Of a stretch of DNA of 64,000 nt, positions 35,727 to 45,277 are shown piece after piece. Source of the stretch: Mycolicibacterium fallax (GTDB lineage Bacteria > Actinomycetota > Actinomycetes > Mycobacteriales > Mycobacteriaceae); NCBI RefSeq assembly GCF_010726955.1, contig NZ_AP022603.1, positions 3,162,001 to 3,226,000 on the forward strand, in the 5' to 3' direction. The translations under genes and the position numbers were made by a program. Numbering within the stretch: position 1 is the stretch's first letter; the number at the start of each line of letters is the position of its first letter. Under the pieces are notes generated by a model. That model worked only from the letters and a program-made list of their open reading frames with translations. It ran no database searches and was not told the origin of the DNA.

Positions 35727-37219
35727 TGAAAACCTTCCCATGCTTTCCGGCGGTCGGCGTGGGGGTCGTTGTCCACTCGCGAAGCGCGATCGAAGACGAG
35801 GACCGGACGGGCGTCGCTGGTGTAGCGCGGCCAGCCGTCTCCTGGAACTCCGGTGCGTGCGAAAGCATCCCAGCGCCCTTGCATGTCGTCGCTCACGCGT
35901 AGGGCCGAGCGGCGATCGGCTCCGGCGCTGAGTAGCCGACCGAGCGGCGTGCGGTAGGCGTCGAACACCGCAAGAAGCTCCGTCGCATGGGTGGCACCCA
36001 GCCCGGCCCATTGCAGAGTTCGCGGGGCGAAGTCATAGCGGTACAGATATGTGGGGGCGTGCCGACTGTGGGAATCCGCGAGCTGCCACAGTGTCGATCC
36101 GAATGTGAAGTCGGCCCCCAGTCGGATACAGGCATCGGGGGCCGGATATTCGGGATAGGCAGCAGTAATTCGCTCGCGACAGGTGGGTTCCGCTCCCGCT
36201 AGTAACGCTTCGATCTTGGCTTCGTTCGTCGGGAGGAGTTTGAGGAAGCGAGTGAACAACCGGCCCTCGTCGGCGTTCGTACCGACGATCAGCGGCACAC
36301 GGTACGCCTTGCCGTCGCGCATCGCTTGAATGGGCTCGGACGGTAGATAGTCGGTTCCGAATGTGCATCCCACCGGGTAACCGCCAGCAAGGTCCGATGC
36401 ACTCGTGGTGAGCAAGCGATCGAATGCATTCACCAGTTGAGCCGGACGCGCCGCCAACAGGAGGCGGGCGGGCTCCCGCTCGTCGGCGCAGAGAATGGAT
36501 GCGAACTTGGCGGCGAACTCCGCGGCCAGCTCCTGGGAGCGGGATAGCGCGCCGGCCGGACTTTGTGAGATAGCCTGTGCGAAAAGCCCTTTAGCCGCTG
36601 GCACGGCCAGCAAAGTGGTAACGGCGTGCGCGCCCGCGCTCTCTCCGAAGATCGTCACGTTATCGGGATCGCCGCCGAATGCCGCGATGTTCTCGCGTAC
36701 CCACCTGAGCGCCGACACGAGGTCACGCAAGTAGAGGTTGTCGTCAATATGGATGTCTGCGGTGGACAGCGACGACAGGTCGACAGCCCCTAGCGCGCCG
36801 AGGCGGTAGTTTGTCGATACGTACACGCAACCGCTGCGGGCAAGCGACGCGCCATCATAGATCGGTGTCGCGGAACTGCCCAGGAAGTACGCCCCGCCGT
36901 GAATGAAGAACATCACGGGCAGAGGTCGGTCCGAGCCGCCGTCGGGTGCAACGACATTGAGGGTGAGGCAGTCCTCGCTCATGGGCTGGAACTTGCCCGG
37001 ACCGACGATGGTGTATCGGCGGGGCTGTGGAGCGCAGTAGCGGAATCGGTGGCAGGGTCGGACGCCGTCCCACGCTTCGACCGGCTGGGGAGCCTTGAAC
37101 CGCAGCGCGCCGACTGGTGGCTTGGCGTAGGGAATGGAACGCCAGCGATTGACGCCGTCCCGCGTGAATCCTTCGATGGCGCCCGAGGTGAGTTCGGTGC
37201 GGACTGTCTTCGCTGGCAT
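35711..37219 (-). CDS. Type B carboxylesterase, last codons replaced by IS copy B
   Basis: The 502-residue esterase/lipase has EDCLTLNV, oxyanion motif HGG at 107-109, the nucleophile motif GESAG with Ser194, and a C-terminal GATHATEL block with the likely catalytic His. ATG 37219 is used; no strong Shine-Dalgarno was seen. The native C-terminus, restored by removing the element, reads WEGFQVLGR and stops at 34316-34318. With the element the frame ends QALLP at 35711. Only the final four residues differ, so the enzyme should be unaffected. Confidence 0.88.
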   Translation of the reverse strand: MPAKTVRTELTSGAIEGFTRDGVNRWRSIPYAKPPVGALRFKAPQPVEAWDGVRPCHRFRYCAPQPRRYTIVGPGKFQPMSEDCLTLNVVAPDGGSDRPLPVMFFIHGGAYFLGSSATPIYDGASLARSGCVYVSTNYRLGALGAVDLSSLSTADIHIDDNLYLRDLVSALRWVRENIAAFGGDPDNVTIFGESAGAHAVTTLLAVPAAKGLFAQAISQSPAGALSRSQELAAEFAAKFASILCADEREPARLLLAARPAQLVNAFDRLLTTSASDLAGGYPVGCTFGTDYLPSEPIQAMRDGKAYRVPLIVGTNADEGRLFTRFLKLLPTNEAKIEALLAGAEPTCRERITAAYPEYPAPDACIRLGADFTFGSTLWQLADSHSRHAPTYLYRYDFAPRTLQWAGLGATHATELLAVFDAYRTPLGRLLSAGADRRSALRVSDDMQGRWDAFARTGVPGDGWPRYTSDARPVLVFDRASRVDNDPHADRRKAWEGFQALLP

Positions 37220-37440
37220 GTATCGACAATAGCGAATGACTATTCACACCAGCGCCCGGCTCTGCCGTTCAGTCGCCGTGTCGGGCACGGTTTGGCCTGC
37301 TACTGATGACTCACTCGACTTCGGTCAGCGGCCTCCACGGCCGTTCGGTGACGTCGTGGCTGATTCTTAAGCACCGGTTACATCTTTTCAGAAGAAGAAG
37401 CTACCCATGACCGGCTATCTCCGGGCGTGCGGGGACATCC

Positions 37441-38481
37441 TCAGCGTTGTGAGCGTCGGTACTCGCTCGGAGAGCGGCCGGTCCATCGCTTGAAGGCGTG
37501 TGAGAAGTTAGCAAGATCGCCGTATCCGAGCTCGGTCGCGATCTGGCTTGCCGACATTGATCGGGTGATTAACAGCATCATCGCGCTCTCCCGCAGACAC
37601 GACTGGCGCAACTCGCGAAAGGTGGTGCCCTCTTCGGCGAGCCGGCGTTTGAGTGTGCTGGTGGATACCGAGAGTTCGTCTGCGACCCGCTGGCAACTTC
37701 GCTGTCCGGGATCCTCGTCCAACAACCGTCTCACCTTCTTGGAGAAGGACGTGGCTCCGCTCTGCTCGTCGAGGGTCCGCCTCAGCTCGGCGACGGCGAG
37801 TCGATACGCAAGGGGATCGGAGAACCGGCACACTTCATTGAGCGCGTTGACGGGAACATGAAGGTAGGACATCGGTGCGTCAAAGAACAGGCGCCCGGCT
37901 AGTACCATCTCTGCCGCGAGTTTGTTCAGGGAGACCGGCGCTGACCAACTCAAGTGGAGCGTGACGGTCAGCGCGTCACTGACGAGCATGTCCAGCAGTC
38001 GTAACAACGCCGAGCCGGTATATGTGACTGCTAAGCAGTCCAGGGCCCGATCGCCTGTGTGCCCCCAGAGCCCGACGGTGAGACCTTGGTCGTTTGGACG
38101 GAATTGTGCATTGATCGCCGTGGTGATCAACGGTAGATAGGTGAGCAGCTCGACGATCTCGGCTACCGAGCCCGCGCTGACCAGCGGGACGCTCAACGGG
38201 CCGAAGGATGTCAACTGTGTCTGTCCGGCGAACGCGAAGCCGAGCAGGGTTGCCTGGTCGACGTCGAGATCGGGGTAGACCTCCCGGAACCACCGTAACG
38301 GGGCCTGGACATCGTGCTGCATCAGCGTCGCCTCGTCGGTTCCCTCGCGCGCCATGATGGTGCGAAGCCGCGCGACGGCGTCCGGGTCGAGTGCCTGGCT
38401 CTCCAGCATTTGCACGAACGCGACCGGAGGCACACCGGCGTTGCTGAACTTCACCGATCGTGCCCCCTGAGCCCAATCCAC
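37441..38481 (-). CDS. AraC-family transcriptional regulator
   Basis: The 346-residue regulator has an N-terminal arabinose-binding-like domain of the OruR/VirS type and a C-terminal double HTH (RVADELSVSTSTLKRRLAEEG, then ITRSMSASQIATELGYGD and FSHAFKRWTGRSPSEYR). GTG 38481 is the likely start. It diverges from the ferredoxin-CYP153 operon across 95 bp. Regulators of this type often activate an adjacent hydrocarbon-oxidation operon in response to its substrate, so that is its probable job. Confidence 0.9.
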   Translation of the reverse strand: MDWAQGARSVKFSNAGVPPVAFVQMLESQALDPDAVARLRTIMAREGTDEATLMQHDVQAPLRWFREVYPDLDVDQATLLGFAFAGQTQLTSFGPLSVPLVSAGSVAEIVELLTYLPLITTAINAQFRPNDQGLTVGLWGHTGDRALDCLAVTYTGSALLRLLDMLVSDALTVTLHLSWSAPVSLNKLAAEMVLAGRLFFDAPMSYLHVPVNALNEVCRFSDPLAYRLAVAELRRTLDEQSGATSFSKKVRRLLDEDPGQRSCQRVADELSVSTSTLKRRLAEEGTTFRELRQSCLRESAMMLLITRSMSASQIATELGYGDLANFSHAFKRWTGRSPSEYRRSQR

Positions 38482-38576
38482 AAGTTCCTGATCCGCGCAA
38501 ACATAGCGGAAGCGCTCGGATTGGACAATCCTGTTAACAAGTATTCACATTCAGGGCAACTTAAGAGGAGTCGGTA

Positions 38577-38897
38577 ATGGCCGTTGTCACTTTTGTCTCC
38601 CACGACGGCGACAAGCACCAGGTGCCTCTCGATGAAGGCCAGTCACTCATGCAGGTCGCGACCAACAATGCAGTGCCTGGCATCGACGGCGACTGCGGAG
38701 GCGAAGCGGCGTGCGGTACCTGCCATGTGATCGTCGATCCGCAGTGGTCCGATCGGGTCGGCCTCTCCGGCGCCGTTGAAGAGGAGATGCTCGCGATGAA
38801 CCCCGAGCGTCAGCCGACCTCTCGGCTGTCCTGCCAGATGCAGGTCTCTGAGGCGTGGGACGGCTTGATCGTCCATCTGCCCGAGTTCCAACTGTAG
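38577..38897 (+). CDS. [2Fe-2S] ferredoxin (putidaredoxin type)
   Basis: The 106-residue electron carrier has Cys40, Cys46 and Cys49 in GDCGGEAACGTC and Cys86 in LSCQM, the adrenodoxin/putidaredoxin pattern. ATG 38577 has AGAGGAG upstream. It is followed after 25 bp by the CYP153-type P450 and then its reductase, giving a complete three-component class I P450 system in one operon. Confidence 0.94.
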   Translation: MAVVTFVSHDGDKHQVPLDEGQSLMQVATNNAVPGIDGDCGGEAACGTCHVIVDPQWSDRVGLSGAVEEEMLAMNPERQPTSRLSCQMQVSEAWDGLIVHLPEFQL

Positions 38898-38922
38898 CGA
38901 CGAGAGAGACGGATAAGACGTA

Positions 38923-40311
38923 ATGAAGGTTTCTGAAGCAATCACCGAGAAAGTTCAGGCGACCATCCCGATGGACCTGCAGATTCAAGGCGCACACCTG
39001 TATGACAAGACCCGGCGTTTGGTGACCGGAACGAACGGGAAAAGGCTCTTCGCCGAGAGCCCCATCCCACCGGTCGAGGACGTCGAACTCGCCGACATCG
39101 ATCTCAGCAATCCTTTCCTCTATCGTCAGGGGCGCTGGCAGTCATACTACGAGCGCCTGCGCAACGAAGCTCCGGTCCACTATCAGCCCAACAGTCCGTT
39201 CGGTCCGTTCTGGTCCGTCATGCGGCATGCCGACATCGTGGCCGTCGAGAAGAACCATGAGGTCTTCTCCTCCGAGCCCTTCATCATCATCGGGGCCCCG
39301 CCTCGTTTCCTTGATGTCGCGATGTTCATCGCGATGGATCCGCCACGCCACGACAGGCAGCGGGCCGCTGTCCAAGGGGTGGTCGCGCCCAAGAACCTGC
39401 GTGAGATGGAGGGTCTGATTCGATCACGCGTGCAGGAGGTGCTGGACAACCTGCCCGTGGATCGGCCGTTCGACTGGGTGCAGAATGTCTCGATCGAGTT
39501 GACCGCGCGGATGCTTGCAACCCTCCTGGACTTCCCGTACGAGCAGCGTCGCAAACTCGTCGAGTGGTCAGATCTGGCAACCTCGATGGAGCAAGCCAAT
39601 GGCGGTCCCTCGGACCTTGACGAGACGTTCGCAGGCATGCGCGACATGGCGCGAGGTCTCAGCGAGCACTGGCACGACAAGGCGGCCCGGACAGCTGCCG
39701 GAGAGGAAACCGGCTTCGATCTGATCACCATGCTGCAGAGCAACGAGAGCACCAAGGATCTGATCAAACGACCGATGGAGTTCTTGGGCAACCTTGTGCT
39801 GCTGATCGTCGGAGGCAACGACACCACCCGGAACTCGATGAGCGGCGGTGTTCTCGCGTTGAACCGGTACCCAGATCAGTTCGAGAAGCTGAAGGCAAAC
39901 CCCGACCTGATCCCCAACATGGTCTCGGAGGTCATCCGGTGGCAGACACCGTTGGCCTATATGCGCCGGATCGCCAAGGCGGACACTATGCTGAACGGGC
40001 AGTTCATTCGCAAGGGCGACAAGGTCGTGATGTGGTACGCGTCGGGCAACCGCGACGAGCGCGTGTTCGATCGACCCGACGACTTGATCATCGACCGGGC
40101 CAACGCCCGCAACCACATCTCCTTCGGCTTTGGCATCCACCGCTGTATGGGCAACCGGCTGGCCGAGATGCAGCTGCGGATTCTCTGGGAGGAGCTGCTT
40201 CCGCGCTTCGACAACATCGAGGTCGTCGGCGAACCCGAGTACGTGCAGTCCAACTTCGTGAGGGGTATCAGCAAGATGATGGTCCGACTCACCCCGAAAT
40301 CCGCCACATGA
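38923..40311 (+). CDS. CYP153-family cytochrome P450, alkane terminal hydroxylase
   Basis: The 462-residue soluble P450 has I-helix VGGNDTTRNS near residue 298, ExxR in EVIRW and the haem loop HISFGFGIHRCMGN with Cys408. The long N-terminal part and the GNRLAEMQLRILWEE end of the haem region are characteristic of CYP153, a family that hydroxylates medium-chain alkanes and related compounds at the terminal carbon. Its ferredoxin and reductase flank it; the stop overlaps the reductase start by 4 nt. Confidence 0.9.
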   Translation: MKVSEAITEKVQATIPMDLQIQGAHLYDKTRRLVTGTNGKRLFAESPIPPVEDVELADIDLSNPFLYRQGRWQSYYERLRNEAPVHYQPNSPFGPFWSVMRHADIVAVEKNHEVFSSEPFIIIGAPPRFLDVAMFIAMDPPRHDRQRAAVQGVVAPKNLREMEGLIRSRVQEVLDNLPVDRPFDWVQNVSIELTARMLATLLDFPYEQRRKLVEWSDLATSMEQANGGPSDLDETFAGMRDMARGLSEHWHDKAARTAAGEETGFDLITMLQSNESTKDLIKRPMEFLGNLVLLIVGGNDTTRNSMSGGVLALNRYPDQFEKLKANPDLIPNMVSEVIRWQTPLAYMRRIAKADTMLNGQFIRKGDKVVMWYASGNRDERVFDRPDDLIIDRANARNHISFGFGIHRCMGNRLAEMQLRILWEELLPRFDNIEVVGEPEYVQSNFVRGISKMMVRLTPKSAT

Positions 40312-41513
40312 CGTTGGAGCGGACGCTCATCGTCGGGGCCAGCCATGCCGGGGCCCAACTCGCGGCCAGTCTGCGCCAGGAAGGGTGGACCGGTGAGATC
40401 GTCCTCATCGGCGACGAGGCGGCGCTGCCCTACCAACGCCCTCCGCTGTCGAAGGCATATCTGGCCGGGAAGTGCACAGTCGACGAGCTCGCGATCCGCA
40501 ACGCCGAGTTCTACACCAAGCAGCGAATCCAACTCCTGGATGCGACGGTGGAGGCGATCGACCGCTCGGCGGGTCAGCTCTCGCTGAACACCGGCGACGC
40601 ATTGCCCTACGACAAGCTCGCGCTGTGCACTGGCGCCCGCCCTCGTCGGCTCCCTACCCCGGGAGCCGACCTGGCCGGAGTCTTCTACCTACGCACCGCC
40701 GCGGACGTCGAGATGATCCGCGAGGCCACCAGCCCCGGGAGTCGGGCTGTGATCGTCGGCGGCGGCTACATCGGACTGGAGACGGCCGCCTCGTTGCGTG
40801 CACTGGGTCTGGAGGTCACCGTGATTGAGGCGACCGAGCGCGTCCTCGAACGGGTCACCGCGCCCGAGGTATCGGCGTTCTTCGACCGGATCCACCGGGA
40901 GGAGGGCGTCAACATCCGGACGGGCGCGCTGGTCAAGGCATTGTCTGGCGACGGCAGGATCATCCGCGAAGTAATCCTGGCCGGTGGCGAATCGATTCCT
41001 GCCGACCTCGTCATTGTCGGCATCGGCGTTGAGCCGAACACCGAGCTCGCCGCTGCCGCGGGCTTGGTCGTCGACAACGGCGTCGTGATCGACGACCAAG
41101 CCCAGACCAGCGACTCCGCCATCGTGGCCGCCGGGGACTGCGTCAGCCACGACATGGCTCGTTACGGCCGCCGTATACGTCTGGAGTCCGTGCCCAGTGC
41201 GGCCGAGCAGGCCAAAGTCGCGGCGGCGACTTTGTGCGGGAAGTCCAAGAAGATATCAGCGCTGCCTTGGTTTTGGTCAGATCAATACGACCTCAAGCTC
41301 CAGATCGCGGGTCTCAACACCGGGTACGACGAGGTGGTCCTCAGCGGCGACCCGACCCGCGACCGCGACTTCACCTGCTTCTACCTGCGTGCCGGCGAGC
41401 TCATCGCCGCCGACTGCATCAATCGCCCCCGCGACTTCATGTTCAGCAAGCGGGTCATTACGCAGCAGGTCCCCGTCGAACGGGCCGAACTCATGCTCGC
41501 CGGCTCGGTCTGA
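40308..41513 (+). CDS. Ferredoxin reductase (FAD, NAD(P)H) for CYP153
   Basis: The 401-residue reductase has FAD motif IVGASHAGAQLA at residue 9, PYQRPPLSK, NADH-binding VGGGYIGLETAASL in the middle and AAGDC near the C-terminal FAD site. It transfers electrons from NAD(P)H to the operon ferredoxin. ATG 40308 overlaps the P450 stop. Length and motifs are those of rhodocoxin/putidaredoxin reductases. Confidence 0.93.
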   Translation: MTLERTLIVGASHAGAQLAASLRQEGWTGEIVLIGDEAALPYQRPPLSKAYLAGKCTVDELAIRNAEFYTKQRIQLLDATVEAIDRSAGQLSLNTGDALPYDKLALCTGARPRRLPTPGADLAGVFYLRTAADVEMIREATSPGSRAVIVGGGYIGLETAASLRALGLEVTVIEATERVLERVTAPEVSAFFDRIHREEGVNIRTGALVKALSGDGRIIREVILAGGESIPADLVIVGIGVEPNTELAAAAGLVVDNGVVIDDQAQTSDSAIVAAGDCVSHDMARYGRRIRLESVPSAAEQAKVAAATLCGKSKKISALPWFWSDQYDLKLQIAGLNTGYDEVVLSGDPTRDRDFTCFYLRAGELIAADCINRPRDFMFSKRVITQQVPVERAELMLAGSV

Positions 41514-41778
41514 GGTCATGGCTGCATGGGCGATGGGACGGCGACTGCGATTGCGACGCGTGTCTCGGAGACGAACGTCAGCGAGAACCGCCATCCAACT
41601 CCGCTGGCCGCGGGGACTGGCTAGCGGATGCCGCCGGGCACCTCGGCGGTGTTACCGCAGCGCATCAGAAGCTAGTGGAGGTCGCCAACAGGCGTGACGA
41701 TTTTTGCGGAGGGAGCATCGTCTTGAGTCGATGCTCGCGACTGTTCTGTTCTGACAACGAGATTGGTGGAGATTGACG

Positions 41779-42189
41779 GTGGCGGTATTCAAGGACGAGG
41801 ACGAGGTCTATGCCTTCTTGGGTGGGATCTTTCAACGGGGCTTGGAGAAGGAGGGACTGGCGGACAAGCTCGCAAATTCGGGTGTGGTGTTACGGGTGCA
41901 CTACACCGATCCGGACGCGGTGGTAACGGTGGACATGCCGAAGAAGGTGGTGGAGACCGGAGCGGCCAGTACCGCGGTGCCCAACGTGGAGTTGTTCATG
42001 TCGGCGGACACTGGAAACAAGTTCTGGCTGGGCAAGGTGAACCTGACGATGGCGATGGCCAAGGGGACGGTGCGCGCAAAGGGCCCGGTGCCGAAGTTGA
42101 TCAAGTTGATTCCGCAGGCCAAGAATCTGTTCCCCGAGTACCGGTTGATGCTGCAGAGTCAGGATCGGCAGGACCTCATCGATGCGTGA
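41779..42189 (+). CDS. SCP2-type sterol/lipid-transfer domain protein
   Basis: The 136-residue single-domain protein resembles SCP2 (VDMPKKVVETG, FMSADTGNKFWLGKVNL, AKGPVPKLIKLIP). Such proteins bind hydrophobic ligands or acyl-CoAs. GTG 41779 is preferred over TTG 41773 because GGTGGAG lies at suitable spacing only for the former. It begins the second half of the alkane cluster, before the acyl-CoA synthetase and alcohol dehydrogenase, and may carry hydrophobic intermediates. The 265 bp before it show no gene. Confidence 0.8.
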   Translation: MAVFKDEDEVYAFLGGIFQRGLEKEGLADKLANSGVVLRVHYTDPDAVVTVDMPKKVVETGAASTAVPNVELFMSADTGNKFWLGKVNLTMAMAKGTVRAKGPVPKLIKLIPQAKNLFPEYRLMLQSQDRQDLIDA

Positions 42190-42225
42190 CCGTCGCCTCA
42201 TCAAGGGTTGTCGGGCGGGCTCTCG

Positions 42226-43854
42226 ATGAGGAGCACGATGCAGGACGTTGCGTTGACGGTGCCCGCGATCGTGGCCCATGCTGCGGCAGTCCATGGCGAT
42301 CGCGAGGTGTTGACCGCACGCGGACCCCAACAGATCTCTGGGGTGTCGTATCATGAGTTGGGGCAGCGTGCGGCGCGGTTGGCGAATGCGTTGCGCGAGA
42401 TAGGCATTTGTGGAGACGAGCGTGTCGCGACGCTGCAGTGGAGCAACCAGGAGCACCTGGACTGTTACGCGGCGGTGCCGTCGATGGGTGCGGTGCTACA
42501 TACGTTGAATCTGCGGCTGCCACCTGAACAGCTGACGTGGATCGCCAATCATGCCGAAGATCAGGTGATCATCGTCGACGGTACGGTGCTGAACCTGTTG
42601 GCGGCGGCGTTGCCGTCGATGACCTCGGTGCGCACGGTGCTGGTGACCGGCACGGGTGATCTTACCGCAGTGCAGGGCTGCGGAAAGGACGTCCTTCGCT
42701 ACGACGATGTGGTGGCAGCCCAGCCGAGCACGTTCGACTGGCCCGACGTCGACGAGCAGTCGGCCGCAGCGATGTGCTACACGAGCGGTACTACCGGGCA
42801 CCCGAAAGGCGTTGTCTACAGCCACCGTTCGACGTGGTTGCACTCTCAATCGGCGTGCACCTCGAACGCCTTGGGCATCGGTCATGACGACACGGTGTTG
42901 GCGATCGTTCCGATGTTCCACGCTAATGCCTGGGGGTTGCCGTATGCGGCGATGATGGCGGGGGCGCAGCTTCTGCTGCCTGACCGTTTCCTGCAGGCGG
43001 GGCCATTGGTGGAGATGATCGAGGCGGCCCGGCCCACGATGGCGGGCGCTGTGCCGACGATCTGGACCGATGTCTTGCACTACCTGCGCGACAATCCCGG
43101 CCACGACGTGAGTTCGCTGGAGATGGTGGCGTGCGGTGGTTCGGCGGTTCCGAGGTCGTTGATGACTGCCTATGACGAACTGGGCATCCGAATCGTGCAG
43201 GCCTGGGGGATGACTGAGACCTCCCCGCTGGCTGCGGTCGCTCTGCCGCGGAACACCGACACCCCGGAGAGGTCCCTTTACCTGCGGGGAACCCAAGGCA
43301 GGGTAGTGGCCGGTGTGCAGGCGCGCATCGTTGATGACAGCGGTGCAGAACAACCTTGGGACGGACTGTCGGTGGGGGAGATTCAGATCCGCGGCCCGTG
43401 GATCACTCAGTCCTATTACGAGCATGACAGTCCGGCGGTGTCGCCGGACGGTTGGTTATGCACCGGGGATGTCGGGACCATCAGCGCCGATGCGTTCATC
43501 ACTCTCACCGACCGCGCCAAAGACGTGATCAAGTCTGGAGGGGAGTGGATCTCCTCGGTGGAATTGGAGAACGAGTTGGCCGCTCACCCTGCAGTACGCA
43601 CCGCCACGGTGATTGGAGTGCCCGACGACAAGTGGCAGGAACGGCCGCTGGCAGTGGTGGTCCTGGCCGCTGACTGCACCGCCACCGCTGCGGAGTTGAC
43701 TGAGTTCCTGCGTGCACGGGTGGCCAAGTGGTGGCTACCGGAACGGTGGGCGTTCGTCGCCGACGTTCCGTTGACGTCTACTGGCAAGTTCGACAAGAAG
43801 AAGCTGCGCCGCCAGCATGCCGACGGTGAGCTCGCCGTCGAGACGCTGGCGTGA
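42226..43854 (+). CDS. Long-chain acyl-CoA synthetase (FadD-type)
   Basis: The 542-residue AMP-forming synthetase starts [16 protein letters not shown] at ATG 42226, close to the family start pattern STMQD; ATG 42238, with AGGAG upstream, is an alternative. Motifs are the P-loop [16 protein letters not shown], the TGDVG adenylation motif and the C-terminal lysine in [10 protein letters not shown]. It would activate the fatty acid formed from the CYP153 alcohol for beta-oxidation. It lies between the SCP2 protein and the alcohol dehydrogenase. Confidence 0.9.
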   Translation: MRSTMQDVALTVPAIVAHAAAVHGDREVLTARGPQQISGVSYHELGQRAARLANALREIGICGDERVATLQWSNQEHLDCYAAVPSMGAVLHTLNLRLPPEQLTWIANHAEDQVIIVDGTVLNLLAAALPSMTSVRTVLVTGTGDLTAVQGCGKDVLRYDDVVAAQPSTFDWPDVDEQSAAAMCYTSGTTGHPKGVVYSHRSTWLHSQSACTSNALGIGHDDTVLAIVPMFHANAWGLPYAAMMAGAQLLLPDRFLQAGPLVEMIEAARPTMAGAVPTIWTDVLHYLRDNPGHDVSSLEMVACGGSAVPRSLMTAYDELGIRIVQAWGMTETSPLAAVALPRNTDTPERSLYLRGTQGRVVAGVQARIVDDSGAEQPWDGLSVGEIQIRGPWITQSYYEHDSPAVSPDGWLCTGDVGTISADAFITLTDRAKDVIKSGGEWISSVELENELAAHPAVRTATVIGVPDDKWQERPLAVVVLAADCTATAAELTEFLRARVAKWWLPERWAFVADVPLTSTGKFDKKKLRRQHADGELAVETLA

Positions 43855-43899
43855 ACCATCCACTGCTACGGAAGCACCGACGTTGAGGAGAGGACACAC

Positions 43900-45006
43900 A
43901 TGAAAACACGCGCTGCCGTGCTCTGGGGCTTGGGAGAGAAGTGGGAGGTTGATGAGATCGAGCTGGATCCGCCCGGTGCGGATGAAGTGCTGGTCCGGTT
44001 GACCGCCAGCGGGTTGTGCCATTCAGACGAACACCTGGTGACCGGTGATCTGCCGTTTCCGCTGCCCGTCGTCGGTGGTCATGAAGGCGCCGGCACCGTG
44101 GTCGAGGTGGGTGCAGGTGTCGAGGACCTGGCCGAGGGCGATTCGGTCATCCTGACGTTCCTGCCGTCTTGCGGGCACTGCTCTTACTGCGCGCGCGGGA
44201 TGGGAAACCTGTGCGACATGGGTGCGGCGATTATGATGGGACCCCAGATCGACGGCACCTACCGCTTCCATGCCCGCGGCGAGGATGTCGGCCAGATGTG
44301 CTTGCTGGGCACGTTCTCGGAATACACCGTGGTGCCGAAGGCCTCCTTGGTCAAGGTTGACCACGGGACACCGTTGGACAAGGCGGCCTTGATCGGTTGC
44401 GGTGTCACGACCGGTTACGGCTCGGCGGTACGCACCGGTGACGTGCGCGCCGGGGACACCGTGGTCGTGATCGGCGCCGGCGGCATCGGCATGAATGCGA
44501 TCCAAGGCGCCCGCATCGCTGGCGCGTTGACCATCGTGGCTGTCGACCCAGTGGAGTTCAAGCGCGAACAAGCTGGCGGTTTCGGCGCGACGCATGCCGT
44601 TGCCACCATCGATGACGCCTGGTCACTGATCAGCGACATCACCCGTGGCAAACTCGCCGACGTCTGCGTCTTGACCACCGACGTCGCCGAGGGGTCCTAC
44701 ATCGGCGAGGCGCTGTCATTGGTCGGTAAACGCGGCCGTGTGGTCATTACCGCGATCGGGCACCCCGAAGACACATCGATGTCGGGTTCACTGCTGGAAT
44801 TAACGCTGTATGAAAAGCAGATCCGCGGCGCCCTCTACGGCTCGTCCAACGCCGCCCACGACATCCCGCGGCTCGTCGAACTCTACAACTCCGGACACCT
44901 CAAACTCGACGAGCTGATCACCCGTGAGTACACCCTCGATCAGATCAACGAGGGCTACGACGACATGCGGTCAGGCCGCAACATCCGAGGACTCATCCGA
45001 TTCTGA
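43900..45006 (+). CDS. NDMA-dependent-type zinc alcohol dehydrogenase
   Basis: The 368-residue medium-chain dehydrogenase has catalytic zinc ligands in GLCHSDEH and GGHEGAG, the structural-zinc cysteines in CGHCSYCARGMGNLC and the cofactor loop VIGAGGIGMNAIQGA. It matches the actinobacterial nicotinoprotein/NDMA-dependent class. ATG 43900 follows GAGGAGAGG. In context it oxidises the terminal alcohol made by CYP153 toward the aldehyde. A clear aldehyde dehydrogenase is not in the window. Confidence 0.92.
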   Translation: MKTRAAVLWGLGEKWEVDEIELDPPGADEVLVRLTASGLCHSDEHLVTGDLPFPLPVVGGHEGAGTVVEVGAGVEDLAEGDSVILTFLPSCGHCSYCARGMGNLCDMGAAIMMGPQIDGTYRFHARGEDVGQMCLLGTFSEYTVVPKASLVKVDHGTPLDKAALIGCGVTTGYGSAVRTGDVRAGDTVVVIGAGGIGMNAIQGARIAGALTIVAVDPVEFKREQAGGFGATHAVATIDDAWSLISDITRGKLADVCVLTTDVAEGSYIGEALSLVGKRGRVVITAIGHPEDTSMSGSLLELTLYEKQIRGALYGSSNAAHDIPRLVELYNSGHLKLDELITREYTLDQINEGYDDMRSGRNIRGLIRF

Positions 45007-45277
45007 CAGAGCACCCAAAGCAGGGAAGCGCAAAACGGCACCAAGCGAGCTCAGTACAACGATGGCGATGCTGCGGGTCAGGGGCTCTCACCGTTGACGC
45101 TTCGATGCGGGATAGCGATCGAAAGCAATGTTTCCCATAGTCATAGGCGCTCGAGCTGCGCGGGTGAGATTGGCTGCGGTCGAACAGTTCTGGCACCTAC
45201 CGCCAGCCGGGACGCCTTGATGGTATGTAGCTTTCGATGAGTGTTAACAGTGCTATTGGATAAGAGAGGAAGCGGCG

